A stretch of 18,785 nucleotides of DNA from an uncultured Oceanospirillaceae bacterium (lineage in GTDB: Bacteria; Pseudomonadota; Gammaproteobacteria; Pseudomonadales; Oceanobacteraceae), in contig CALJVD010000130.1 in assembly GCA_937974825.1 (NCBI GenBank), positions 1 through 18,785 of the forward strand, given 5' to 3'. The position numbers and the translations under genes are program-made. Of this stretch, positions 7,848 to 15,576 are shown one piece after another (positions within the stretch are counted from its first letter, which is position 1; every line of letters starts with the position of its first letter). The notes under the pieces are model-generated. The model saw only the letters and a list, made by a program, of their open reading frames with translations. It did no database searches and was not told the origin of the DNA.

Positions 7848-8495
7848 TTAACCGTGCTTTCCCGATACAAAAGGATTGAACTGACGTTCTTGTCCAAAAG
7901 TAGACTCAGGGCCATGACCGGGAATAAAGGTAATGTCATCCCCTAAAGGAAATAGTTTGTTTTTAATGGAGCTAATGAGTTGGTCAAAGTTACCTTGTGG
8001 GAAATCAGTACGACCAATTGAGCCTTGGAATAATACATCGCCTACCCAAGCCAATTTATTTTCTTTGTTATAAAACACTACATGCCCTGGGGTGTGGCCT
8101 GGTGCATGAATGACCTCTAGCTGTAAATTACCTACCGATACGGTTTCACCATCTTCTAACCATTCATCCGGAACAAAGCTTTCTACTTGTTTAAAATTAA
8201 ACATAGCAGCTTGTTGTGTTAAGCCTTCTAGCCAGAATAAATCGCCTTTGTGTGGACCAATAATAGGAATATTTAATTGTTCTGATAGGGTTTTAGCTGC
8301 GCCTGCATGATCAATGTGGCCATGTGTTAGTAGGATTTTCTCAGGGACAGCCTTCATTGCATTTAGCTGCTGAATAATGCGCTCAGTTTCACCGCCTGGG
8401 TCGACAATGGCTGCTTTATTGGTGGCTGTGCACATGGCAATAGAGCAGTTTTGAGCAAAAGGTGTAACGGGAACAATAGCAACAGACAGTGACAT
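7848..8495 (-). CDS. YcbL-type metallo-beta-lactamase-fold hydrolase (glyoxalase II-like)
   Basis: This is a cytoplasmic MBL-fold metallohydrolase of 215 residues, the same length as E. coli YcbL and similar to it throughout. It has N-terminal IVPVTPFAQNC, the metal motif THGHIDH (57-63), GHTPGHVVFY, WVGDVLF, the GRTDFP segment and C-terminal FIPGHGPESTFGQER. These supply the histidine and aspartate ligands of a dinuclear site. YcbL proteins are classed as type II glyoxalase II (hydroxyacylglutathione hydrolase-like); the physiological substrate in this organism is unknown. The ATG at 8495 has only a weak AAGAG ahead of it. It converges on rpmE and shares its terminator. The 116-nt gap upstream holds the lipoprotein gene's terminator. 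Confidence 0.9.
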   Translation of the reverse strand: MSLSVAIVPVTPFAQNCSIAMCTATNKAAIVDPGGETERIIQQLNAMKAVPEKILLTHGHIDHAGAAKTLSEQLNIPIIGPHKGDLFWLEGLTQQAAMFNFKQVESFVPDEWLEDGETVSVGNLQLEVIHAPGHTPGHVVFYNKENKLAWVGDVLFQGSIGRTDFPQGNFDQLISSIKNKLFPLGDDITFIPGHGPESTFGQERQFNPFVSGKHG

Positions 8496-8574
8496 AGACA
8501 GACTCTTACAAAGTAAATAGGAGGTTTACAGTAGAATTAGCACAGTATAAGGCATAGAAGATAACAAGCATAAA

Positions 8575-8596
8575 AAAACCGGCCGTAGCCGGTTTT
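8575..8596 (-). terminator. Intrinsic terminator of the LPP20-like lipoprotein gene
   Basis: A 9-bp stem AAAACCGGC / GCCGGTTTT with a 4-nt loop is followed on the minus strand by a seven-T run. It begins 16 nt after the lipoprotein stop codon. Confidence 0.85.
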
Positions 8597-8611
8597 ATAA
8601 ACGCTAAGCGC

Positions 8612-9187
8612 TTATCGGTAGTTAGCCATTTCTTCAGCTAGCTCGTTAAACGCTTTACCAGCGCTAAACTTCTGCCATAACGCTTTATCGTTATCCATAG
8701 ATGTTTTGATTGAGTGCTGTTGTAGTTTTTCATAAGACGCAGCGTCTAAGCCAACAACAACAACCATACCGCCAGTTGGAGTTGACATCTGACGAACAAT
8801 TCTAGAACCCGCTAGAGACTCTTTAGTAACCTGTTTAGTTACAGAAGTGTTCACCATATCAACAGTTTCGCTGTCGGCAGAGCCTGTCGTTTCGGCGTAT
8901 TGTTTGATCATGTTTTGAACTTCTGCACGGTAAGTTTGAGCCAGTTCAACACGAGCAGCTGTAGCAGCCATTTGTTTCATAAAGTTTACGCCAGCGGCTG
9001 ATTTGTCAGCATAGCCAACCGCTGAAAGCTCGATGCCATCAACAGGAGCGCCACATACCCAAGCTGGAGCAGGTTGGTTAGAGCCGTCAGCAAATACACA
9101 TTCGGCAACAGGTTCTGTTTTTGGTGAGCTTGCACAGCCAACCAGTAAAGCACCGGCCATTAAGGCCATAGGTAAAGCTAGTTTCAT
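8612..9187 (-). CDS. LPP20-like outer-membrane lipoprotein
   Basis: This is a predicted lipoprotein of 191 residues. I chose the ATG at 9187 because an AAGGAG Shine-Dalgarno sits 6 nt upstream; the ATG at 9193 abuts it and the track start at 9217 lies above it. The signal MKLALPMALMAGALLVGC carries a clear lipobox (LVGC), with Ala at +2, which favours outer-membrane sorting. The mature part contains an LPP20-type stretch (SAVGYADKSAAGVNFMKQMAATAARVEL, described here by its conserved VGxA and repeated Ala/Arg pattern) followed by a helical Gln/Lys-rich region. LPP20-family proteins are poorly understood; some are flagellar (FlgP). No motility gene is nearby, so no function is claimed. It lies 106 nt downstream of slyD and has its own terminator. 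Confidence 0.72.
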   Translation of the reverse strand: MKLALPMALMAGALLVGCASSPKTEPVAECVFADGSNQPAPAWVCGAPVDGIELSAVGYADKSAAGVNFMKQMAATAARVELAQTYRAEVQNMIKQYAETTGSADSETVDMVNTSVTKQVTKESLAGSRIVRQMSTPTGGMVVVVGLDAASYEKLQQHSIKTSMDNDKALWQKFSAGKAFNELAEEMANYR

Positions 9188-9293
9188 AATCATCTCCTTG
9201 ATGGCATCGATGCCCACTTAGGGCTTTTTGTGAATCGAGGATAACGGAAGCGCTTTAAAATACCAACCTCCGAATCCAAAAAATATATAGTTA

Positions 9294-9776
9294 TTAGTGC
9301 TGGTGGCCGCCTACTCCATGGGCGTGACCATGCGCCACCTCTTCTGGGTCGGCTTGACGTACATTCACTATATCAACTTCAAAGCGAATGGTTTTATCCG
9401 CCAATGGGTGGTTGATATCGACATCAGCCATAAAGCGACCCATTTTAATAATGGTTACTTGTTGAGTGCCATGATCTGTTTGAACCCAAGCTTTCATGCC
9501 TTTTTTCCATTTTTTTGCTCCTTGCAGATGCTTCACTGGAATGCGTGCTACGGCATCTTCTTTGCGAGTGCCATAGGCTTGGTCGGGCGTTAATGTAAAG
9601 CTAAGGTGTTCACCTTCTGTCTTACCCTCTAGCTCTTTTTCAAAGCTAGCTAGCATGTTGTTGTGACCGTGTAGATAAGCGACAGGGTCTTTTTCCTCGG
9701 TTTTTTCAATAAGATTGTTGTCTTGATCAAAAAGGCTGTAATGCAGTTGTACGACTGTGTCTTTGCTGATGTTCAT
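9294..9776 (-). CDS. slyD: FKBP-type peptidyl-prolyl isomerase SlyD
   Basis: This is a cytoplasmic proline isomerase, chaperone and metallochaperone of 160 residues. The FKBP core begins DTVVQLHYSLFDQDNNLIEKT and includes YLHGHNNMLASFEKELEG and DQAYGTR. The insert-in-flap domain follows (VQTDHGTQQVTIIKM and DINHPLADKTI), then a short His-rich tail HGHAHGVGGHQH. The tail is much shorter than the metal-binding tail of E. coli SlyD and has no cysteines; it could still bind nickel or other metals. The gene diverges from hslV across a 115-nt region holding the hslVU heat-shock promoter. No clear Shine-Dalgarno was found; the ATG at 9776 gives the standard start of the family. Confidence 0.94.
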   Translation of the reverse strand: MNISKDTVVQLHYSLFDQDNNLIEKTEEKDPVAYLHGHNNMLASFEKELEGKTEGEHLSFTLTPDQAYGTRKEDAVARIPVKHLQGAKKWKKGMKAWVQTDHGTQQVTIIKMGRFMADVDINHPLADKTIRFEVDIVNVRQADPEEVAHGHAHGVGGHQH

Positions 9777-9831
9777 ATAAAGGCTTCAACTAAAATTAAA
9801 AGAATATTTTTAAGTGCAGACTAATCTACCA

Positions 9832-9859
9832 CTTGAATTATTATCAAGCACCCCCATAT
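9832..9859 (+). promoter_or_regulatory. Sigma-32 (RpoH) heat-shock promoter of hslVU
   Basis: CTTGAAT (9832-9838) and CCCCATAT (9852-9859) are separated by 13 nt. This matches the RpoH consensus CTTGAAA-N13/14-CCCCATnT at 6 of 7 positions in the -35 and at every defined base in the -10. Transcription should start near 9866, about 26 nt before hslV. Confidence 0.9.
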
Positions 9860-9891
9860 TTTCTCCATACATGTTTTAACAGGAAAAAAAG

Positions 9892-10428
9892 ATGACCACT
9901 ATTGTTTCAGTTCGCCGTGGTGATGAAGTTGTTATTGGTGGTGATGGCCAAGTGTCATTAGGCAACACCGTAATGAAAGCAAACGCGCGCAAAGTACGTC
10001 GTTTATACAACGATAAAGTGTTAGCAGGTTTTGCAGGCAGCACCGCAGATGCGTTTACCCTGTTTGAAAAGTTTGAGGCACAATTACAAAAGCATAACGG
10101 CCAACTGACACGCTCAGCCGTAGAGTTGGCGAAAGAATGGCGGTCAGACAGAGCGTTACGAAAGTTAGAAGCCATTTTGGCCGTGGCCGATGAGACCGCT
10201 TCGTTAATTATTACCGGTAATGGTGATGTGTTACAGCCAGAACATGACCTTGTTGGTGTAGGGTCGGGCGGCAACTTTGCATTAGCAGCAGCCAGAGCGT
10301 TGTTGGAAAACACCGACTTAAGCGCCACAGAAATCGTTGAGAAAAGTTTAAATCTGGCGGCCGATATTTGCGTATTTACCAACGGCAACCTCACCATTGA
10401 AAGCCTGAAAACTGGAGAGAATTCATGA
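9892..10428 (+). CDS. hslV: ATP-dependent protease proteolytic subunit HslV
   Basis: This is the peptidase subunit of the HslUV (ClpQY) proteasome-like protease, which degrades misfolded and regulatory proteins in the cytoplasm. The 178-residue protein begins MTTIVSVRRGDEVVIGGDGQ; removal of Met exposes the catalytic Thr2. The segments NARKVRRLY, GFAGSTADAF and VGSGGNFALAAARAL are typical of the family. AGGA 8 nt upstream supports the ATG at 9892. The stop overlaps the hslU start (ATGA), as expected for a coupled pair. Expression should be heat-shock induced through the sigma-32 promoter upstream. Confidence 0.98.
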   Translation: MTTIVSVRRGDEVVIGGDGQVSLGNTVMKANARKVRRLYNDKVLAGFAGSTADAFTLFEKFEAQLQKHNGQLTRSAVELAKEWRSDRALRKLEAILAVADETASLIITGNGDVLQPEHDLVGVGSGGNFALAAARALLENTDLSATEIVEKSLNLAADICVFTNGNLTIESLKTGENS

Positions 10429-11765
10429 GTCAGATGACCCCGCGTGAAATTGTTCACGAGCTAGATCGTTTTGTTATCGGTCAAAGTGAAGCAAAGCGAG
10501 CCGTCGCTATTGCATTACGTAACCGCTGGCGTCGTATGCAGCTGCCTGAAGAGCTGCGTGATGAAGTGTCTCCTAAGAATATTTTAATGATAGGGCCTAC
10601 CGGTGTTGGTAAGACGGAAATTGCACGTCGTTTAGCTAAGCTAGCTAACGCGCCTTTTATTAAAGTAGAAGCAACAAAGTTTACCGAAGTCGGTTATGTG
10701 GGTAAGGATGTTGAATCCATCATTCGCGATCTTGTCGAAACCGGCGTTAAGTTACTACGTGAGCAAGAAATGGCACGCGTGTCATCGCGCGCAGAAGTGG
10801 CCGCAGAGGAGCGTATTTTAGACGCACTACTTCCACCGGCGCGTCCTGCCACCAGTTGGGATACTACTGAAGAGCCTGTAAAAGAAGATTCAAGCACGCG
10901 TCAGATCTTCCGTAAAAAGTTACGTCAGGGCGAGCTAGACGATAAAGAAATTGAGATAGACGTCGCCCAAGCTACCGCTAATGTAGAAATTATGGCGCCT
11001 CCTGGTATGGAAGAAATGACCAGCCAATTACAAGGCATGTTTGCCAATTTAGGTGGCGACAAAAAGAAAAAGCGTAAGCTGAAAATTAAAGAAGCCATGA
11101 AGCTGCTGGTTGATGAAGAAGCCGGCAAAATGCTTAATATGGAAGAAGTTAAAATACGCGCCGTTGAATTAGTCGAACAAAACGGCATTGTCTTCCTAGA
11201 TGAAATTGACAAAGTCGCTAAGCGTAATGAAAGTGGCTCGGGCGGTGATGTATCACGCGAGGGCGTTCAGCGAGACTTATTACCCTTAATCGAAGGGTCA
11301 ACGGTGAGTACGAAATATGGCATGGTCAAAACGGATCATATCTTATTTATTGCGTCGGGAGCTTTCCATTTAGCCAAGCCATCAGATCTAATTCCAGAGC
11401 TTCAGGGGCGCTTGCCAATTCGTGTTGAGTTAACTGCTTTAACGCCTGATGACTTTGAGCGAATTCTAATCGAACCAAAAGCATCATTAACCAAGCAATA
11501 CAAAGCTTTGTTAGCAACTGAAGGTTTGGATGTCGACTTTACCCCAGATGCAATTAAGCGTATTGCTGAAATCGCTTTTGAGGTTAACGAAAACACAGAA
11601 AATATTGGTGCACGTCGCCTGCATACTATCTTAGAGCGCTTGCTTGAACATGTTTCGTTTGAAGCCACCGATCTAACTGATCCGGTTGTTATAGATGCGG
11701 CTTATGTAAATGAGCAGCTAGCGGGCATAGTACAAGATCAAGACTTGAGTCAGTTCATCTTATAA
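10425..11765 (+). CDS. hslU: ATP-dependent protease ATPase subunit HslU
   Basis: This is the AAA+ unfoldase that feeds substrates to HslV. The 446 residues compare with 443 in E. coli. Elements are Walker A GPTGVGKT (57-64), the pore loop GYVGKD (90-95), and the intermediate domain (about 110-240) with a Lys-rich stretch DKKKKRKLKIK. Walker B VFLDEIDK (256-263) follows, then the sensor and arginine-finger region (LQGRLPIRVEL) and NIGARRLHT. The C-terminus DLSQFIL resembles the HslV-activating tail. The start is translationally coupled to the hslV stop. All motifs are intact. Confidence 0.98.
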   Translation: MSQMTPREIVHELDRFVIGQSEAKRAVAIALRNRWRRMQLPEELRDEVSPKNILMIGPTGVGKTEIARRLAKLANAPFIKVEATKFTEVGYVGKDVESIIRDLVETGVKLLREQEMARVSSRAEVAAEERILDALLPPARPATSWDTTEEPVKEDSSTRQIFRKKLRQGELDDKEIEIDVAQATANVEIMAPPGMEEMTSQLQGMFANLGGDKKKKRKLKIKEAMKLLVDEEAGKMLNMEEVKIRAVELVEQNGIVFLDEIDKVAKRNESGSGGDVSREGVQRDLLPLIEGSTVSTKYGMVKTDHILFIASGAFHLAKPSDLIPELQGRLPIRVELTALTPDDFERILIEPKASLTKQYKALLATEGLDVDFTPDAIKRIAEIAFEVNENTENIGARRLHTILERLLEHVSFEATDLTDPVVIDAAYVNEQLAGIVQDQDLSQFIL

Positions 11766-11797
11766 GCGACTTAAGTACTAATGGTAGACTTTTACAT

Positions 11798-11819
11798 ACC
11801 GCCTTCGGGCGGTTTTTTT
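11798..11819 (+). terminator. Intrinsic terminator of hslVU
   Basis: The stem ACCGCC / GGCGGT with a stable UUCG tetraloop is followed by a seven-T run, 33 nt after the hslU stop. Confidence 0.92.
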
Positions 11820-11910
11820 GTGTTTGTCATTCCGCTGTCACTCTTGAGAAGGATAGTGTCACTGTCGTTAAAATGGCTATAAAGGTATGATGTGCGATAT
11901 ATATTTGATA

Positions 11911-11930
11911 ATAAGTGAACGTTCACTTAT
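11911..11930. promoter_or_regulatory. Perfect 20-bp palindrome, candidate repressor operator
   Basis: ATAAGTGAACGTTCACTTAT is a perfect palindrome without a spacer, starting 35 nt before the DUF971 ATG. A -35-like TTGATA (11905-11910) directly precedes it, and a GATAAT -10-like hexamer (11907-11912) overlaps its left edge. Whichever hexamer is used, a bound dimer would clash with RNA polymerase. Continuous palindromes with a GTGAACGTTCAC core are typical of TetR-family operators, but no such regulator gene is in the window. It has no U-tract and is not a terminator. Confidence 0.7.
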
Positions 11931-11945
11931 GTGTAGGGTCTTACA

Positions 11946-12317
11946 ATGGTTCCAATAGGTATAAAAGTTAAAAAAGCGAGCCAAGTGCTGGTGCTTACTT
12001 ATGAAGACGCCGAGTTCGAGCTGTCTTATGAGTTTCTTCGAGTTCACTCTCCTTCTGCAGAAGTCCGTGGCCACGGTGGTGGTGAAGGCATACTGCAATT
12101 CGGTAAAAAAGACGTTGGCTTGTTGGCTGTTGAGCCGGCAGGTAATTACGCGCTAAAGCTCACTTTTGATGACGGTCATGACACAGGTCTGTATGATTGG
12201 AACTACCTGCGCCACTTATGCGAAAACCAAACCAGCATGTGGGCAGAATATAAGGCTCGATTGGAGCGAGAAGGCAAAAGCCGAGAATCAGCTACAATTA
12301 ACTTTAAAGCTTTATAA
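11946..12317 (+). CDS. DUF971 (gamma-butyrobetaine hydroxylase-like N-terminal) protein
   Basis: This small cytoplasmic protein of 123 residues is made only of the DUF971/GBBH-like N-terminal domain. Family features are IKVKKASQVLVLTYED, FELSYEFLRVHSPSAEVRGHG, AVEPAGNYALKLTFDDGHDTGLYDWNYLRHLC (described by its FDDGHxTGxYxWxYL pattern) and a charged tail. The domain is found alone in many proteobacteria and is often next to hslU, as here and in Pseudomonas. Its role is not established, although a metal or iron-sulfur link has been suggested for the domain. AGGG 7 nt upstream supports the ATG at 11946. rnr follows after 26 nt, so it probably leads the DUF971-rnr-rlmB unit. Confidence 0.85.
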   Translation: MVPIGIKVKKASQVLVLTYEDAEFELSYEFLRVHSPSAEVRGHGGGEGILQFGKKDVGLLAVEPAGNYALKLTFDDGHDTGLYDWNYLRHLCENQTSMWAEYKARLEREGKSRESATINFKAL

Positions 12318-12332
12318 AACAATTATTTATGT

Positions 12333-12337
12333 AGGAG
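12333..12337 (+). promoter_or_regulatory. Shine-Dalgarno fixing the TTG start of rnr
   Basis: A full AGGAG sits 6 nt ahead of the TTG at 12344. No in-frame ATG exists until well inside the conserved N-terminal domain, so the ribosome site decides the start. Confidence 0.8.
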
Positions 12338-12343
12338 TTTCCG

Positions 12344-14818
12344 TTGACGGATTCCAAATCGAAAAAAACAAAAATCACAATAAAAGACCCAAACGCAGCA
12401 ACAGAAGCAGAGAAGTACGAAAACCCTGTTGCCAGCCGTGATGCATTGCTGATGGTATTAGAAGCCTTAGGCCGCCCAGCGACGCACGAAGAAGTATGTG
12501 AAGCATTGTCAGAAACAGATGAAGATCGTGTAGAAGCGATTCGCCGCCGTTTGATTGCAATGAGCCGTGATGGTCAGCTAATCAGTAACCGCCGCAGTCA
12601 GTTTGTTCCAATTGATAAAACCGATTTAATCATCGGTAAAGTACAAGGCCATCCAGACGGTTTTGGCTTTGTCTTGCGTGATGACGCCGATGACGTGCAT
12701 TTGTCTATGCGTCAAATGAGCAAAGTATTCCACGGTGACCGTGTTGCCGTTCGTATTATCGGCTACGATCGCCGTAACCGCCCAGAGGGGCGAATTGAAA
12801 AAGTATTAGAACGCAACACTCAAACAGTTGTTGGTCGTTTTTATGACCAAGCCGGTTTCGGCGTAGTGCAGCCAGACAGTAAGCGCGTAACCCAAGAAAT
12901 CTTAATTACACCAGACGGCAGAAATAACGCCGAGCATGGCCAGTTCGTGGTGGTGAAGATTACCCAACAGCCGCAATCGGGCGGTTTACCCATGGGTGAA
13001 ATCATAGAAGTGCTTGGTAACCATATGGCACCCGGCATGGAAATAGATGTGGCAATTCGTAGTCACAATTTGCCACATGAATGGCCGAAAGAAGTACTGT
13101 CGGAAGTTGAAAACATTCCCGATCAAGTTACTGAAGAAGAAGCACAAGAGCGTATCGACTTGCGTCATTTACCTTTTGTGACCATCGATGGCGAAGACGC
13201 CAAAGATTTTGACGATGCGGTCTATTGTAAGCGTAATAAAAGCACCGGTGGCTGGCGCTTATTTGTTGCCATTGCCGACGTTTCTCACTATGTCACAGTG
13301 GGCAGTGCGCTAGATAAAGAAGGCTATGGACGGGGTAACTCAGTGTATTTCCCTGAGCATGTATTACCCATGTTGCCAGAAGCATTGTCTAACGGAATAT
13401 GTTCATTAAACCCTGAGGTTGACCGCTTAGTTATGGTGTGTGAAATCACTATCTCTAAAGCCGGTAATATCTCGGGCTATCAATTTATGGAAGCCGTCAT
13501 TCATTCACATGCTCGCTTAACCTATAACAAGGTTTGGGCAATGGTGAACCCTGAAGGTGATGAAGAACAACAATTGTGGCGTAAGCAATACGCCAACGTA
13601 GTTGATCATGTTGATGCTTTATACGGTTTATATAAAAAGCTTAGAGAGCGCCGTGAAGCACGAGGTGCATTAGACTTCGAAAGCACCGAAACACGCATAG
13701 TGTTTGATTCAGAGCGTAAGATTCAGCAAATAGTCCCAACCACCCGCAATGACGCTCATATGCTTATTGAAGAGTGCATGCTGGCGGCAAACCAATGCGC
13801 AGCAAGCTTCTTGTTACGTAATAAAATACCGTCTTTGTATCGTGTACATGCGGGGCCAAGTACTGAAAAACTCACGACCTTACAGTCGTTCTTAGGTGAG
13901 CTTGGCTTATCGTTAAGTACGGGTACAGAAGACCCTACGCCACAAGACTTCCAAGCGCTGCTAGCCAGGGTGGCAAATCGCCCTGACTCACGTCTTATTC
14001 AAACAGTCATGCTGCGCTCATTAAGTCAGGCGGTATATCAGCCAGAAAACGAAGGCCATTTTGGTTTAGCGTTTAAGGCGTACACCCATTTTACCTCGCC
14101 TATTCGTCGTTACCCAGACCTGCTTATTCACCGTGGTATTAAAAGCGTGATTCGCAGTCAGCGTGAAAGCAAACAAGTTAGACGTGCAGAAAATGCTAAG
14201 CCTTTAGCACAGAAGAAAATTTATCCTTACGACTTAGGCGCTATGGCGCATATGGGTGAGCATTGCTCTATGACTGAGCGTCGTGCCGATGAAGCGACTC
14301 GTGATGTTGTCGACTTCTTGAAGTGCGAATATATCAGCAGTCGTGTCGGTGAAGAGTTTGAAGGGGTTATTACCGCCGTTACCAGCTTTGGTCTGTTTGT
14401 CGAATTGAAAGATGTGTATGTCGAAGGTCTTGTGCACGTGAGTACGCTGGCCAGTGACTTCTATCAATTCGATCCAGTGAAGTACCGTTTAATAGGTGAG
14501 CGTACACGACGTACTTACCGCCTAGGCGATAGCTTATGGGTCAAAGTCGTGGGTGTTAATTTAGAAGATAAGAAAATTGATTTTGAATTAGCTTCATCTC
14601 CTGAAAATAAAGATAAAATTACACCCGTCATAGATACTGATGCTGTGCCACGTGTGCGTATTAAAAAGTCAGACGGTACCGTTGAAGAAAAAGAGTTAAA
14701 GCCACACAAGGCCTCTAAGAAATCGTCTAACAAACCGGCCGGTAAAAAGCCCTTTGGTAAGAAACCAACCGGTAAGAAAAAGTCGGCAAAGAAACCAAAG
14801 CCGAAAAAAGCTAAATAA
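12344..14818 (+). CDS. rnr: Ribonuclease R
   Basis: This 3'-5' exoribonuclease degrades structured RNA and takes part in rRNA quality control, cold response and trans-translation. It has 824 residues. An N-terminal winged-helix domain (about 28-90) is followed by cold-shock/OB domains (about 95-240), the RNB catalytic domain with IDGEDAKDFDDA (281-292, metal-binding aspartates) and HFTSPIRRYPDL, and an S1 domain (EFEGVITAVTSFGLFVEL). It ends in a strongly basic Lys-rich tail. The start is TTG with an excellent Shine-Dalgarno. It follows DUF971 by 26 nt and precedes rlmB by 17 nt; rnr-rlmB is a conserved pair in gammaproteobacteria. Confidence 0.97.
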   Translation: MTDSKSKKTKITIKDPNAATEAEKYENPVASRDALLMVLEALGRPATHEEVCEALSETDEDRVEAIRRRLIAMSRDGQLISNRRSQFVPIDKTDLIIGKVQGHPDGFGFVLRDDADDVHLSMRQMSKVFHGDRVAVRIIGYDRRNRPEGRIEKVLERNTQTVVGRFYDQAGFGVVQPDSKRVTQEILITPDGRNNAEHGQFVVVKITQQPQSGGLPMGEIIEVLGNHMAPGMEIDVAIRSHNLPHEWPKEVLSEVENIPDQVTEEEAQERIDLRHLPFVTIDGEDAKDFDDAVYCKRNKSTGGWRLFVAIADVSHYVTVGSALDKEGYGRGNSVYFPEHVLPMLPEALSNGICSLNPEVDRLVMVCEITISKAGNISGYQFMEAVIHSHARLTYNKVWAMVNPEGDEEQQLWRKQYANVVDHVDALYGLYKKLRERREARGALDFESTETRIVFDSERKIQQIVPTTRNDAHMLIEECMLAANQCAASFLLRNKIPSLYRVHAGPSTEKLTTLQSFLGELGLSLSTGTEDPTPQDFQALLARVANRPDSRLIQTVMLRSLSQAVYQPENEGHFGLAFKAYTHFTSPIRRYPDLLIHRGIKSVIRSQRESKQVRRAENAKPLAQKKIYPYDLGAMAHMGEHCSMTERRADEATRDVVDFLKCEYISSRVGEEFEGVITAVTSFGLFVELKDVYVEGLVHVSTLASDFYQFDPVKYRLIGERTRRTYRLGDSLWVKVVGVNLEDKKIDFELASSPENKDKITPVIDTDAVPRVRIKKSDGTVEEKELKPHKASKKSSNKPAGKKPFGKKPTGKKKSAKKPKPKKAK

Positions 14819-14835
14819 CAAACTAGAGCCAGATA

Positions 14836-15576
14836 ATGAAATTAGAACCCGTTTATGGCTTGCATGCCGTGACGACCCTACTTGAGCGCAGTCCAGAGCA
14901 AATCATGGAGCTGTGGCTGCTTAAAAATCGTAACGACAAGCGCATGCAAAAAGTGATTGACCTCGCTAATGCACAGCAGATTGCAGTGCGCGAAGCCGAT
15001 AAAGGTTTGATGAACCAAAAGACCGAAGAGGCGAATCACCAAGGCGTGATCGCTTGGCGCAAACCAAGACAAAATATAACTGAAAAGCACTTGCCAGGGA
15101 TCTTAGATAATCTGACAGGTACGGCTTTAATTTTAATATTGGATGGCGTTACCGACCCGCATAACTTAGGTGCCTGCTTACGTACCGCCGATGCCGCCGG
15201 TGCGCAGCTAGTGTTAGCTCCTAAAGACCAATCGGCACCATTAAACGCTACAGTAGCTAAGGTTGCCTGTGGTGCAGCCGAAGTGGTTCCTTATATTCAG
15301 GTAACCAACCTTGCGCGCACCATGAAAGAGCTGCAAGAACGTGGTATCTGGATTATCGGTACTGCTGGTGAAGCAGACCAAGATATTTACCAGCAAGACC
15401 TAACCGGCCCTGTCGCTTTAGTGATGGGTGCAGAAGGCAGCGGTATGCGTCGTTTAACCCGTGAAAAGTGCGACTTCTTGGCCAATATTCCTATGGCCGG
15501 TGAAGTAAGCTCGGTGAACGTGTCTGTCGCCACCGGCATTTGTTTGTTTGAAGCCGTGCGTCAGCGTAAAGCTTAA
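14836..15576 (+). CDS. rlmB: 23S rRNA (guanosine-2'-O)-methyltransferase RlmB
   Basis: This SPOUT-class enzyme methylates the ribose of G2251 in 23S rRNA (E. coli numbering) using S-adenosylmethionine. It has 246 residues. The N-terminal RNA-binding domain begins VYGLHAVTTLLER, and the knotted catalytic domain carries motif 1 LDGVTDPHNLGACLRTADAAGA (its core NLGACLRTA with the Arg), motif 2 VMGAEGSGM and motif 3 IPMAGEVSSVNVSVATG. All are intact. It begins 17 nt after rnr and is very likely cotranscribed. After the stop, two GTTAAC hexamers (15577-15582, 15590-15595) could form a weak hairpin without a U-tract; no convincing terminator is visible. Confidence 0.96.
   Translation: MKLEPVYGLHAVTTLLERSPEQIMELWLLKNRNDKRMQKVIDLANAQQIAVREADKGLMNQKTEEANHQGVIAWRKPRQNITEKHLPGILDNLTGTALILILDGVTDPHNLGACLRTADAAGAQLVLAPKDQSAPLNATVAKVACGAAEVVPYIQVTNLARTMKELQERGIWIIGTAGEADQDIYQQDLTGPVALVMGAEGSGMRRLTREKCDFLANIPMAGEVSSVNVSVATGICLFEAVRQRKA

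Noticed and set aside
9203..9214. 12-bp palindrome GGCATCGATGCC in the leader of the lipoprotein gene
   Set aside because: Several 12-bp palindromes are expected by chance in a window of this size, and there is no promoter alignment or repeat to support it.
9297..9593. 98-codon plus-strand frame inside slyD
   Set aside because: It lies antisense to the conserved SlyD core and its translation has no recognisable features; a shadow frame.
9876..10457. 193-codon open frame on the minus strand covering hslV
   Set aside because: It is antisense to the whole of hslV, whose protein is strongly conserved. It has no Shine-Dalgarno and its translation resembles no family I know.
11877..12098. 73-codon minus-strand frame across the palindrome and DUF971
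   Set aside because: It overlaps the conserved DUF971 coding region antisense and would end inside the intergenic region; no ribosome site was seen.
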